Shown: piece after piece, positions 21,770-34,406 of the stretch
Numbering within the stretch: the first letter of the stretch is position 1
Layout: every line of letters begins with the position of its first letter
Assembly (NCBI GenBank): GCA_000320605.2
Contig: KB445816.1
Coordinates: forward strand, 1-41,981
DNA length: 41,981 bases
From: Gelatoporia subvermispora B
Lineage: Eukaryota > Basidiomycota > Agaricomycetes > Polyporales > Gelatoporiaceae
Direction: 5' to 3'
Program-made: the position numbers and the translations under genes
The notes under the pieces: model-generated
The model's database searches: none
The model's input: only the letters and a program-made list of their open reading frames with translations
What the model was told of the DNA's origin: nothing

Positions 21770-22990
21770 CTTCACATGTACGTGACGTTGGGGGGAATGC
21801 GACCCGTTAGCACGCCTGAGAGCGTATCAGCGCTACGCTTGTAAGTACGCACCAGGCTGACCCAAAAGGAGGTTTCTATGATCTGAAACGCACATACGTG
21901 TGTAGTTGTACTCGCGAGGCAAAATCCAGGAAACTTCAGCAGAGAGGTGCCAAGAGTCAGGAGACCAGGAGAGGGAAAGGAAAAGCACCTCGTAGCTGTG
22001 ATCTGCGTCAGGAAGAAAGGTTTTGAAACTGAACGCCCCGCGATTAATCCGTCCCTCCAGATGAACTCGAAATTGCAGGGTCGAGAAGCAGGTGGGCGAG
22101 GAGGAACTGCGCTGTTCAAACTCGTCGGGCGTCTGTACAAGATCCGATCGTGCGCAACCATCGGAAGGAGCCGGACGGGCGCCTCTGGGTCCACTCGCGC
22201 ATTTTCTGCCCTGGAGACAGCGATGGACGCGCTCTCTTCTTCTCTATGACTTATCTGCGCTTCAGGATTCCAGCAAAACTTTTACTGGTCTCAGCTCGCC
22301 GCTCAAGTACTCACTGGTCACCAGTTGCGTCTCATTCGTCCTGTCCCCATGGACTCGCTACCCCTGTATGATAGCGGCTAATATACATCGCGCATACGAG
22401 ATGCGCCTGGTTCTGGACAACAACTCTGGCCCAGGAGCGTCTCCCCCGGAATATCTCCCCCTCGCCTCGCCTCCACGTAGCTCTAGATGTATCTTGTCAC
22501 CATCACTGATCCGCTAATCACTCTACCTCTAACGCAAATACCCACCGCTGCGTGAGCCCCAGGGGGACGCCATCACTTGTCAACGGTACGTGACGCGAAG
22601 CGACCAGGGGCGAGGAGAGGGAACCGCATGGATTCATCCGGGTCCCATATCCCTGTGACCTGCGTCTAACGCATGTTGAAGAGAGCGGTTCGTTCTCTGC
22701 TTGGGGTGCTATTGCTGAGAATGCATTGTAGCTGTGCAATGTGCCCACCAAGTAGATGATGTTGATAGCCCATAGCCGTCGTCGGCTTTCGCAGGCGATT
22801 ACCGTACTTAACGGGCGAATGATCGCGGCCAGTAGTGAGAGAGCTTCCCTTCAAGGCCAGAGAACTCGACATGTTCACGGATGTTGAGGTAAATGTGAAG
22901 TATAGAGCTAGAACAGGGGTTATATGCGCCATCGATCCATGGTGAGCGTAATCCAAGACCCGACTGTTGTAGTGCTGAAGGAGGGGCGTC
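21770..22990. repeat. Segmental duplication unit, partial copy 3
   Basis: Lower but clear similarity to the middle of copies 1 and 2. Examples are ATCCGATCGTGCGCAACCAT and CGCGCATTTTCTGCCCTG near 22.14-22.21 kb (copy 1 near 5.90 kb, copy 2 near 32.36 kb), the GTACTCACTGGTCACCAG region near 22.31 kb, and the minus-strand reading TTAMGYQHHLLGGHIAQL near 22.75 kb against QTAMGCHLVGGHVAQL in copy 1. Orientation is the same in all three copies. Its right end meets NLR-B inside a WD40 blade near 22990. Confidence 0.6.
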
Positions 22991-25874
22991 CCGGCTGAAA
23001 TGATCCTTGTTCCATCTGGTGAAAAGGAAACTGAGTGAACTCCCCTCCTGTGGTCGCGAAGAGGACAAATCACGAGCTCTCCAGTGATCGCATTCCAGAA
23101 TCGAACCGTGTTGTCCAGCGACCCGGAGACAATCTGCATCCCATCTGGTGAGAATGCCGCAGCCATAATACTCCCGCGGTGTCCCTCAAGAGGCTGCATT
23201 AGCAGGTCGCCTGTCCGTGCATCCCAAATACGGACCGTCGCATCCTCCGAGCCAGATACGACGCGGGTTCCGTCGGGTGAGAATGCAACTGCGAAGACCA
23301 TCCCCGTGTGTCCTGACATCTGAAGAAGCGGACCTCGTGATCTTCGTATTCCAGTCACATTGTACTTGAGGAGATTTCGAAACTGCGGCCAGAGTGATTC
23401 CGCAATCATGGAAGATGGACTGAGGGAAGGCAGGACCGAGAGATAGATATGAGGTGCGCTAAACTCAATCGCATTATAACCTAGCATGATGAAGTCTTTT
23501 GCATCTCGCAGGAATGCGATCATCTCGGGCTGGAGCTGACTACGCTGAGGAGGCCGAGTACGTTAACGTCGAAGATAATCGAAGAAAAAGGGGGAGCGTA
23601 CCATGTTTTCTGCGGTCAACACTCGATGCAAAAGGCCCATCGCAAGCCTCGCATTTGCACTCGCACTGAGCACCTCAATCCAGAATAGTATCTTCTTCCG
23701 CAATAACGAATAGATCAACGGGAGTAGTGATGAGGGATCAGGTATGCGGATGAGGTGGTGAACCCAGTGAAGACACGAGTACACGAGTGAAGCTGGGATT
23801 GTTGCGAATGTCTGGTGTGTATTCGGCAGATAAGATGAGCGACAGCCCGAGACATTGAAGTGTAGTGCATCCGAGTTCATGATGCGAGTGCACGCGGCTG
23901 CGAGAGCTACGTGTCCGTCGCATAAGTCAATTCTGAAGGCTTCCGGTGCACGCCCGGGGGAAGTGAGATAGTCCTCGAAGGATGCATGGAATGTGGTCAC
24001 TACACCATCGTTATTCTGTTGTGGAACATATACCACTGCGCATAGACCATCAAGAACTACCCTGAGATCTTGTGTGGAGATCCCCATGAGCTGAGCGAGC
24101 GCAGATACGGTCAAAGATGCTCGCAACACAAGACCAATAGCCAGGACTCTCTTGGCCTGATGGATCTCCGTCTCTGTGCACTTGTCTGCGTTCAACATAT
24201 TGTTCAGGACCAAGGTGTACATGTCGTCCAGCGGTTTTGTCAGTGGTCGTCCGGCTACAGAGTCCACAGATATCAACTCTTGCAGACGGCCTATGGGATT
24301 CGCCTTGCTGATATGGTTCAATGCAGTGAACGCGTAAATGAACAAAGTTCCTGCGCGGTTGGTGAGAGTTTCGACGTCCGCTCCGGATGGCCATTGCTGT
24401 GGGAATTCGTAAGGAGGGTCTGCATTTTGCCACGCTTCGCGGATTTCCTGAAGACGTTGATGACAATAGAGATTGATATCTGACTGGACAATGTGCTGTT
24501 CGATGTCATGAAGCCGGAGAATGCGATGCAAATGAGGGAATTTAGAGCTAAAGTGCATCTGGATGTGTCGTTCTGGCCGCGAGGTAAGGAAGAACTTCAC
24601 TGGCATGTGTGGCGACCGCGAGACAAGCGCAGCTACCATATCTTTGGTAGCCGTAGGATCCGCGCACTCGTCAAGGGCGTCAACGACAAACACCAACGTC
24701 GGCGGCTTGTCACCGAAGGCGTTTCGCAGAGGTCCCTCAAGCAAATTCTTGACCTGCAGCTCGACCGTGCTGTATGCAGCGTCCGGCATTTCTTGCAGCA
24801 GCTCCAGTAACGCCAATCCATAGGGCGCATTGAGGTGGGCAAGCGATGTTGCAAGGGTAGGAATGATGCGCGCAACATCTTCCCGTATTCCCCGAGAGCA
24901 GAAGAAACTTGCATGGAACAGTTGATCATCCTCGAGTAGGTCATGACACACAGAGCGTGCGATAGCAGATTTCCCTGTGCCAGCCATGCCGTCCAGCCAG
25001 AATATACGGGCGACATCAGGAGTGCGACTCCAGATACGGACGTCCTTGAGAAGATTTACGCGGGTCTTTTGCATGCAAGCATCGCCTGTCTGACTGTTGA
25101 CTCCAGCTCCTTCAACGGCGTTGAGTTTCCCAAGGAGCTCTACAAATCATAATTTGATACTGGAGTGTTTCGAAAAGTTCAACCCGGTGCTTACGTCGCG
25201 TGTCAATTTTGTATACAATTCGATGAATATCGAGCATGCATTCCAGCTAAGCATTTGGAATTAGGGCGCATACCACGCATCAATGGAATGGTGACACACC
25301 TGAAACGCTTCCATGAGAGTCGCAAGCTTGCCGAAAGTACCTTGAATATCTTGGACATCCTTGAGTGCCTTGATCGTACGTTTGACAATGCTACATTGTA
25401 TCTTGCTCTGAATCATCTTCCCAATTGGTTCAAGCTCCCTGAGACCATCTTTGAGCTATAATCCGCGAAATTGTGATGCGCGCTTACTTTGACAGCTTCT
25501 CGAGGCACCCTCTCATCACAGGTGGTACGTCCCCGGGAGATTGATATTTGTCAAGTATCGTCTGTACACCCTTGATTCTGGAGGCTAACGTCGTGAAATC
25601 GTCCTTGACATCATTGATGGTCTATGTCTATAATGTCAACCACAACTCTGAAGAGAAGCACGATGGCTAAGCGGGCACGCACATCCACATGTTCCATCAC
25701 AGCGACTACTCCCTTGAGCACGGTCTTGAGCGGGGGACACATGTCAGCTGCTTCCGCTATGTCGTCCAGTACCTTCTTGAGCACAACCCAGCCATTTCTT
25801 CCTGCTGACAATGCTCTCGGGGATGTCACCTTCAATTTGGCGCGTTCCAGAAATCGAGATACACGGTGGGACAT
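22990..25874 (-). pseudogene. NLR-B, NACHT-WD40 protein, truncated
   Basis: Exon 1 ends at 25683 (MEHVD); exon 2 is 25621-25488 (DFTTLASRIKGVQTILDKY, LEKLS); exon 3 runs from about 25455 to 25300 (ELEPIGKMIQSKI, DVQDIQGTFGKL); exon 4 is 25246-23602; exon 5 starts at 23544 after a 57-nt intron. Exon 4 has Walker A GMAGTGKS (24990-24967), VVDALDECAD, FFLTSRPERH and helices through LLHRVLTAENM. Exon 5 gives two WD40 blades and part of a third (SFSPDGTRIISA), then foreign sequence from about 22990. Other lesions: the gap between exons 2 and 3 is only 32 nt and its acceptor does not restore phase, and a frame jump lies near 25150. Exon layout matches NLR-A, so the two are paralogues. Confidence 0.85.
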
Positions 25875-25879
25875 CGTGA

Positions 25880-28170
25880 TCGATGGTATCGTGAGGTCCT
25901 CAAGCCGGTACCAGAGCAGGAAGACTAGTCAGCTTATCAGGCGCAGACAAGGACCGCCTCAAGAGCTCATGGGACCACGTGTTCGAACGTTCTCAATCGA
26001 GACCTTGTTCCAGGAAATTCTGCGCTATTCCTGTCGCGTCATGGCTGTAGAATTTATAGTTTGCGTCGGAACATGAGGACGCCGAATGCGACGTCCAACG
26101 CCTCGTGCCAGCAAAGCGCACCATATTCGTCTGTCTCAGATGTCAAGTGATCACTGGTGTTTTGACAGGGAAGACATGCGGATTGCATTCGCCTTTGCAG
26201 AACAAGTATATCTGCCATAGCGCACTGCCTGCGGGCTACATTTCGCCCGGCAACTGGACGGAAATGGGCGCTCGTGATTCGGGCCCGGATGCAGGGCCCA
26301 AGCTGCCAGATGTAGGGAGCCTCGTTTCAAGGTATGGCATGGCACATGTCCAATGTGGGGACGTCATTCACCACGCTGAATCCTGCACAGTGCCCAAATG
26401 CAGGGGCAGCAGCCTCTAGGCAGTCCATGAACGGTGAGAATGGATGCTGAGGATGTGTTCCGAGCTCACGAGCCTCATATGAGTGCCCGTGACTGTACGC
26501 TCGAGAATATGTTTAGGCTGTCAGGACTGAGGAACGACGATGCACGATCGGACACTGCGGGCATTTAATACATGTATTCTAGTACCTGTTGATTATCAGT
26601 ACCTCTCAGGAAATTGCGCGGCCAGAATTTACTTACTTGTTGAATTCGCTACATATCGTCGTCATGAATATCGATATGCACAGGGATGGAGATGACCATG
26701 CGAGCTGTGGGTTATGGGCACAGCCTCATGAGCGACGCTGTACAGCATATAGCGAGTAGAAAGGGTGCGCACACTGGTTGAGATACATGATCTTCGTCTG
26801 TGACGCTATTGAGCTCGTATTGCGCGCACCATTGCTCCCGTAACGTGTCGCGATAGGCTACAATGTAGATCAGGCGAAGTAATTTGGGTGACGATGTAAC
26901 CGTCGAGATTATCGAGTGGGCCATGCACCCAGCTCGTTGCGCACGAGCAAGACATTCAGCGCCATGACACTGCACGGAGACGAATGTCGGGATGGTGTGA
27001 TCCTGTCAGAATATCGCTATTAGTGACTGCTTGGACGGCTCTGACAGCAGTTGAGCTACATACGTTACAGGTCGGCGAAATTCTCTCTCATCTCACGAAT
27101 GAATCCTGCGAGGCTATCCTACGCCGGACGATGGTCGCCTGTCGATTCAAAGGTTGCTGTCGGTCCAAAGGTCGTCACACTATCTGAACATATCATTTGC
27201 GTACCGAGAAGTGGCGTTTCCGACGTATTATGCGAGATGGTACTTGTATGCGTCTGAAACAGACCTGATGTACAGCCGTGGCAGGTGCATGTGAGTCTCA
27301 TAAGCATCGTTGAATAACTTCAAAGACGTACTCATTGCGTTCACAGCCTTGTCTACGTTTGTGACCACTTCATGGCGAACCAGTCCACGTGAACTTGCTA
27401 CAAGGCAGAACGACAGGGCGTGATTGAGTACAGAACTATCGTCGCTTGTGATCAACGATTTCAGGAGGAGGCTTGAAGGGGCATTGCTGGTTGATCTGCG
27501 CCCAACGGCGCAGCGATATGTCAATGTATAAGATCTCCTGCATCGACGTGTCCATGGTGTGCACGCGCTGCGTTCAAGATATTCTCAGTGGGAGACGACG
27601 TTTTTGCGTATTTCATCACACACCTGCCGCTAGGCTGTCCATCCGTCCTGAGTTTCTTGAGCGAAGTCGCCCCTCTATCCTGACTCTCCTAAGGCCCGAC
27701 GACGAACCGCCCCTAGATCGCCAGACGACGTCGCCCCCATCAGGACAATCAGAAAGCCAGGACGGCTATCGAGGTTGGTCTTGTTGATATCGAAAGGCGC
27801 ACTTGGTAGAATATGTCGATACAGGAGAAGAGAGGCTGCGATCGGCGGAGAAGTCGTCGCGCGAGAGGACGCGATCGCTTGCACGCGTCTCCGGTCGATC
27901 GCATCTCCTGCGACCGCCTACGACGGGCGTCTGTCCGAATTGGACTTGTGCTTTCTGTGCGCCTGCGGCGCACAACGCCTGTCTGTCACGTACGTCGCTG
28001 AGATTGCGTGCCTGCCATCTAGCTTTCATCCTAGACGACACAAATAGTTTGAGACCGGGTGACCTGGACGGCGCGACTGCTCAGCACTTCAGTCTTCTGG
28101 GGCACGCGTATTGCTGCGATGCTCCGATGACTGGCTAATTCCTTGCACAAGGTCATGCTATTTCCGCCTA
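25880..28170. other. No gene recognised
   Basis: Contains the upstream flank of NLR-B and short frames. A minus-strand frame at 27524-27228 (SSVLNHALSFCLVASSRGLV) reads smoothly but has no known motif. About 27815-27910 resembles stretches at 8.74 and 19.32 kb. Confidence 0.35.
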
Positions 28171-28172
28171 AA

Positions 28173-28577
28173 TCACTCAGACGGAGGACCCTTCTCGCTA
28201 CTGCTCAGGTCTGTGTTCGCATCCGAGTAGCCGGATAGTTCCCAATCCTTTCTGCTTGTGATACTCCAGTTCACATCTCGAATTACACCCAGCCGCACTC
28301 GCAGTCCATTTGCGAAAGTAGAATTGCATCGAGCCCAAGAAGCAGTATGCTCCCTCCAGTACCACTCTAGTATACAAAACCCAGCTGAACCAACGTCGGG
28401 ACATTCAGCAACTGTTTGGGGAATCAACTCGTTGAGCTTTATTGAGAAACACGGTTGTACATGGGCGAAAGCATGCTCACCAGCAGCGCGAGCGCCGTGC
28501 ACTTGTACCGAGACGGGTATGATAGGAAATGTCGGCAAGGTCGTACTGTGGGCCGGGATGTACATACCGTGCGACAC
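28173..28577 (-). pseudogene. Unidentified coding-like frame
   Basis: A 134-codon minus-strand frame reads with balanced composition: FSIKLNELIPQTVAECPDVG, GFCILEWYWREHTASWARCN, VIRDVNWSITSRKDWELSGY. No family comes to mind. It could be an exon of a lost gene or a chance frame. It lies just outside the left edge of copy 2. Confidence 0.3.
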
Positions 28578-28699
28578 CAGACAGGAGGCGTGATTTCATT
28601 TCTAACAGGTCAGCTATAATGGCGACCAGGCGTTGAAGCGCACCTCCATCCACTTCACTGGAGATAGCCGCGGAGCTTTGAACCGTGGACGGAACCTCA

Positions 28700-29230
28700 G
28701 CACGTCGAGTCTCCATATTGGCGATCAGCTCAGATGGTACTCTACAGCCCCTCAGCTCCTCGCGCGCGGTGAGAAGGATCCGCTCGTAGCCCGTGCCCTC
28801 GTAGGATGTCGTCTAAAGCCGGGTGACGCCCGCCCTCAGCAAGCCCAGCGCGACGTCCCTCCCGCGGTGCGCCGGCGCAGCACAGACGGAGCATAGGCGG
28901 ACAGACGTGTCGCCGGGGACGTGGATCGGTATGGACTCGTGCGAGCAAAGGCGACGGCGAGAGCGTAGAGCAAGTAAAGCCAACGAGTGTGCGCCCTAGA
29001 CTTCTCAGTAGTAAGACGCCAAGGAAGAGGTCGGGGGCCTGTGACTGACAGTATCTTCATGTTGCTGGGATCACATCTCGCGCGAGGAGAGCGAGACGGC
29101 GGGGTCACTAGATTGCTGCCAAAGTACCTGGTTCGTCCTGCGGGCACTATGAGCGCACCCGTTGCATGCGGATTCTGAACGAGCCGCCTCGCGGACTCCC
29201 TGCCACCTCGGTTGCATGTGCAGCGGGAAC
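28700..29230 (-). pseudogene. GNAT acetyltransferase remnant (AANAT-like), copy 2
   Basis: Minus-strand pieces match copy 1 block for block: CNRGGRESARRLVQNPHATG upstream, then a central part near 28.98 kb, CSVCAAPAHRGRDVALGLL (the acetyl-CoA binding helix region), and YERILLTAREELRG. The C-terminal VHGS.PWFE motif is not preserved. Frames change several times. A long chance open frame crosses the region (29600-28836) but does not follow the GNAT blocks throughout, so I do not treat it as a gene. Confidence 0.55.
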
Positions 29231-29864
29231 TTTGTTGCTCCGAGGAGACCAGGTTGGCTGTCCACGTGACGCACCTGTGAGCGCTTGCAAGGCGTGCCTT
29301 CTGCGTCTGCGATCGCTCGGCCCTCGTTCGCTTCTCTGCGCTTCTTCTCTGCGTAGCCTCGCATCGCCCGCTCTCCCCGCCATCGCTCGCCCATCTACGC
29401 GACCCTTCCCAATGCTCTCCGCGTCGTCCCCGACTCGGCCCTCGCCGCCGCTCACGCTGAACGCGCCCGCGCTCCTCATACAGTCTACGCGTACATGCAC
29501 CGAGCAGACGCGTCGCCATCAGCGACCCATGCGTGCTGGATTGATTCTCAACATGCCGCGCGACCCAATGGTCAGCACGCCGCGCGCTACTGTCTGACAT
29601 CCTCCTGCTCCCTTCCGCTACCGGCTACCACAACACCGCGCAGACCTGCTCCTCAACGACGCAACAGCGTCACATACAACCTCCTGTCCTGTCAATGATA
29701 TCTGGCTGAACACCGCGACTCGGCGCGTCGCTTTGCCCTGTCCTCTATCTGCCCCATCGGCACTGAGGACCGCGCACAGCCTGGCATACCCAGATGTGCT
29801 CCGCGTGGCTACTGCCTCGACGATTCTATGCTCGATACTCTGGACCAACGACCTACGTCGGCTT

Positions 29865-31012
29865 CCGACGAACCCTACGGCCCCGACGGGATCACCGCGC
29901 AGACGCAACTCCTCGCGCACGGCGCTTTGCTGATCCGTACGCTACCTCGAGGTCGCACGGCGCTGTCGCGCGACGGGCCACACGGCCAGTTCTCACCCAC
30001 CGCTTCATGCGTTAGCCTGGAGTGAACAATATCCACGTCATCTGCGCACAAGAGTCAAGACACATCACGCGCCGCCGCCATCTCGACGACCTATGCGCAA
30101 TGGTCTACATCAGCCGCATATACCAGCCGTTGGAACCTGCAGAGTACTGCGTCGGCGCGGCCCTACACGCGAGCTCGACCAGGCCGCAAACTATCCCCGA
30201 AGCGACGCGCCGACACGCGATGTAACGCACCGACACTAACATCTGCTCGCAGACCCCGCACCCGCGCCCACCCACCGCACGGTCCTCAGGACAAGACATG
30301 CATTCGCCCTTCTTGCGCTACCTAGCTCACGCGCGCTCGCACGGCGGGGGTCAGCGCGCACCAGAAACCTCCGGACGATGACCAGGCCTGCGCGCAGAGG
30401 AACTCGCCGACCGTCTGACAGACGACGACGTGGTCTAAAGCACAGCGCAGCAGCCGAGTCCGTCGACCTCTAGACCTGCTCGCGGGTCTGCGCAACGGAC
30501 GGTGCAAGGCGCACGCGCCGCCGTCGCGAGCTGCAGGGGCCCAGGCTAGGTGGAACAGCAGGCGAAAACAGGAATAGGGTCGTGCTCTGGAGAAGAGGAC
30601 CACAGACAAGGTGAGGACCTGGACAGAATGGTCGTGCAGATATCACAAGAAGTACTGACACGTCTAGCCGCAGCTGAGAACAACTAGACTGGTGAACCGG
30701 CCAAGGTGAGCTGTCCACGAGCTGGCAGATGCCTGAGGATTGCTCTAACTGACAGTCGTTCTCACAGTATTACGGAGCATCTGCGGTCGCATCATCCACT
30801 ACTGATTAATTTGCCGGCCAGCCTCAACTGTACTCTCCGTAATACATGCAATATCACGGCCGAGCTACGATACTCGTGAAAGTGAGTGCCCTGATCTCCA
30901 CCAAAGTTTGGGCGGGACGTATCTCAAATCTACCTGCCAAATTTTACTGAAGTAGGGTTTCTTCTAGTCGGGATGTGCAGTAATGCCAACGACGGCCTAC
31001 CTGTTAACCTAG
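29865..31012. other. Copy-2-specific ~1.15-kb segment
   Basis: Between the parts matching 4690-4847 and those matching 4848 onward, copy 2 carries about 1.15 kb with no counterpart in copy 1. It is GC-rich to about 30.7 kb and then AT-richer. No motif-bearing frame was found. Either copy 1 lost it or copy 2 gained it; the 89-bp tandem duplication in copy 1 lies exactly at this junction. Confidence 0.5.
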
Positions 31013-31949
31013 GCAATGGTTGTCGCTACCGATATTCTGCACCACGGGGACTCAGTCATACGGTCATGAAAGACGTCTCGGCGACACTGCATGCACTCGC
31101 AAGCTGACATCCTTGTAGTGTTGAGTGTTGGTAGACGAGATAGTGAATAGCCTCGTCGTCTTCGTGGGCCCCGAACACAGGCGAGAACAATTTGATGCTC
31201 CAGAAAATATATTTGATGCGACGAGCTTCGCGGTGAATATGGACATGTCATGAATACGCTACAAATAGCAGGTACAATGTGTGAGCTAGCACTAGCTTCA
31301 TGTCCCACCCATGTGATTCTCCTGGGCCCGTGAATAGCTCTAAGAAACTTCGCATGTTCCGGTGGTCAAACGTTCTCGATTGCCTGCGTTGTGTCACCAG
31401 CGCGACGGCGCAGCCTCGGAGCTCTCCAAGCACTAGTAGACTAGAACGTGAGGGTCGGCGTTTGCATCAGGGCATGATGAAGTGCCATCCGCTTACTGCG
31501 AAGAACCTTTGGCATGGCCTGCTGCGGGTCGCAGGTCACTAGGCGTAGGACATCCCGTAAGCGGCCGATCTAGAGATGCTAGGTCGTCACAGAGGGTCAA
31601 TGACCAGCTATACAATACTGTAGAATGCCAACGTCGTACAGTGACCGTCACGAGGTAGTTATGCGCAGAGGCGACGCCCAGCCCGCCGCTGCACACGTCG
31701 GTGGTGAAGGTTTGACATGGTGTCGTTCGAGTGCATGAGCTCGAAGGCATCCTGCGGTGGGGCGCACGCGACAGAAAGCTGCTGTGCACTTGCGATTACG
31801 ATGAACAGCAACATGACGCTCCGGATGACCACGTCGGCCTGTGCGGTGCGGGGCAGGCCTGAAGTCCATTTCTGCGAGTTCGTCTACTGGATGGTGTGAA
31901 GAGGGAGGAGGAAGAGAGGGGGCTCATATGTGGTGCTGGACGTACTGAG

Positions 31950-32330
31950 TGCGTAATCAGATGAGGAAATATCGGGCTGCTTCGCGCGCACACATTGCTG
32001 AGGCAGCGCCGCGCACGGCTCTCGCCTTCATCAAGTCGATCGCACGGCCAAGACTGGCGAAATTTGGTGTCGCAGGTCCGTAGGATGTGAGATAGGAGCC
32101 TGGAATCATAACGGCAGCGAAACTCTGGTCGATCGACTCAGAGACCGGTCGCGCAAGTGCTGGTGGCGGAGAAGGGCACCGCGCCCGGCCCAAACTCGAC
32201 CTGCTGCGGGGGATGCTTGTATCAGGTAGCCACCATTTGCATGGCCTTGCTGTCGTCAAGACAAAAGGATGAGGGATCCAGAGTGTGATGTCACAGCGCA
32301 ACCCAGACTGTTGCCGGTTGAGAGACCGGT
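31950..32330. other. Copy-2-specific ~380-bp segment with flanking repeat
   Basis: Copy 1 joins GTGCTGGAC directly to GGTCGCGCAAG (about 5860-5880), whereas copy 2 has about 380 bp between the equivalents. A 16-nt sequence, GAGACCGGTCGCGCAA, occurs in the segment near 32.14 kb and again at its end near 32.32 kb. Its start (about 31985-32075) resembles 2785-2870, just left of copy 1. Deletion in copy 1 or a rearranged insertion in copy 2 are both possible. Confidence 0.45.
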
Positions 32331-33548
32331 CGCGCAAATGGTGCTCGAGGCGGCCATGCAAGATCCGATCGTGCGCAACCATCGGGAGAAGCCGGATGGG
32401 CGCTCCCGGATCCCGTCGCGCATTTTCTGCCCTGCACAACGAGACAGCGATGGGGTGCTCCCTGACCGTCTCTTCTCCTATTATACGGTGGCTTTACACA
32501 AGTACTTTCAGCATTTGGAAGGACACTAGGACATCTTTTGGTTCTCTCTCGTCGCTCAAGTGCTCACCAGCCGCCAGTCATCTGTCTCTCAGAGTTCCCG
32601 CTGCTCATTATTTCTCTCTGATAGCGACCAATCTCAGTATAGCGGGTGCAAGACATGTCTATGTCTACATATTCTAGACGACTACCTAGGTACAGCAATG
32701 CACCCCACGGGTCATCTTCACCATGCCCTCCCTGGAGCTCTGTCCTCCCGCCTCTTCTCGCTCGCTGGATGTAACTCTTGCTTCGTCTTGCCATCGCCAC
32801 TGAGCTTCTCGTCGACGCTGCGTAATGGGTTCATCGACTGACGCAAATACCGACTACCACCTGAGCCCTAGGGGAATGCCTCAAGCCGCATGACTCGTAC
32901 ATGGTATGCGAGACACCACGATCTGGGGCGACGAGCGGAAGCCGCACGGATCTTTGTATCGTCGTGTCCTGCGTTCTTCACCCAGCGGGAGAATTGTCAA
33001 ACCGAATGGTGCGTTTACTGTCCAGGGCACCCAATACTTGGAATGTGAAAGCTGCGCGACGTCCGCCTACCAGATGACAGCTTCTGGATGTTTGTCGTCG
33101 TCTCTCGGCACGCACTCCTCACCATTCCATCACGACCTGTGTGTGATTCATTCGAGTGCGTCGGTCATCGCGCTGCAAGATGAAGGCGTGCCTGTGCGCT
33201 TCATCACCGATGCATGCTCTGGGCAGCTGTTTCAGCACCATCAAATCGTCACAAGTCGGCAGCCTCTCTAACCTATATGTACCTTGGCTTCGATGCTGCT
33301 GTTATCTGCCCTGTATCTTCGCGCTCGTGATCCAAGACTCTGGCTCGTCCTTCTCACGAAGCAATATGTGACCAATGTCGATGGTCTTGGGCTCCGATGC
33401 TACTGCGCGGTGATGTGTGAGATCCTCTCTGTGCCCGGACCCTAGACGTAAATGAGGTGCGTGGAGATGACACGATGCTCTTGCGACCAACGAAGAGAAG
33501 GCAGGTCAACAATGACCAGTAGCTCTCTACCTGATGACGCCGGTTGGT

Positions 33549-34385
33549 CTATGGAAGGGCGTTGACTGAGAGGTACAATTGACCATTTTCCCGCCGGTGC
33601 GATGCTGATCTGTGGAGCGGATTACCCGGGACTATCTGGCATGCTACCACGTGCACCATGTTGTGCACGGTTGTCCGAGTCTGAGGTGTAATTAGTCGTC
33701 GTAGTATTTGAGCTCGCGGATACATGCTCGGAGCAAATGCCCGATGAAGCGGGGCCAACGCTCGAAGCGCAGACGGAAGGTTTCGCATATTGCCAAGACG
33801 ACGTCATCAAAGTCCCCTCTCGAGTTGATCAGAGCAGCCGCACTGTTCGTGCGGCTCGTTCGGATTCGCTTCGAGCTCGGCATATGTATTTGCGGTTCCT
33901 TTGGCTCATTCTCGTGCTGCTCGTGGATCTGGAGGAGAGCCAAGACTTGTTCATACGGGAGTGGGGGTACTGAGAAGACGCACACCGAGCTCGAAGTGAT
34001 CCTCATTCTGGCTTTCTCTACCACCCTCACTACTAATCCTCCACCTCGATGACGATGTGTTCATGCTCTGCAGTCAGTACGCCGATCTCGTGGTTCTTCA
34101 CGTTGATCTCATGCTCCTCTGCTACAGCCCACTTCACGACACTGCAAACTTGTCCCTCGCCCCATAGAGGTTGTCCTCCACCGCCTCTCTATCCTGTCGC
34201 TCCTCTAGTATTTGTGTCCGGCTATGATTAATGTTCGATTGACTCGGCTTCCTCCTATGCTGCACGTCTCCCAGCTCGATCCTCGGTACCTACGCCTTGT
34301 TCGCCAGCTCCTCCTTCTTGTCCGTCGTCTGCGCTGCGAGTCGTGTGAGCTCATTGACCTTCGCAAGTAGCTCCTCATTCTCCAT
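33549..34385 (-). pseudogene. Coiled-coil protein remnant of unknown family, copy 2
   Basis: ATG at 34385 opens MENEELLAKVNELTRLAAQ, a Leu/Glu/Lys heptad-like start. Later blocks include LEERQDREAVEDNLYGARDK, AEEHEINVKNHEIGVLTAEH and, further on, ALLQIHEQHENEPKEPQIH, TSRTNSAAALINSRGDFDDV and VLAICETFRLRFERWPRFIG. The blocks are in different frames with stops between, so some gaps may be introns and others lesions. Most informative is the conservation with copy 1. The family and role are unknown. Confidence 0.45.
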
Positions 34386-34406
34386 AGCTGCCCCCGCCCG
34401 ATGACA

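Noticed and set aside
28836..29600. A 254-codon minus-strand open frame
   Set aside because: Arg-rich, no motif, and the GNAT blocks shift in and out of it; it is a chance frame in GC-rich decayed sequence.
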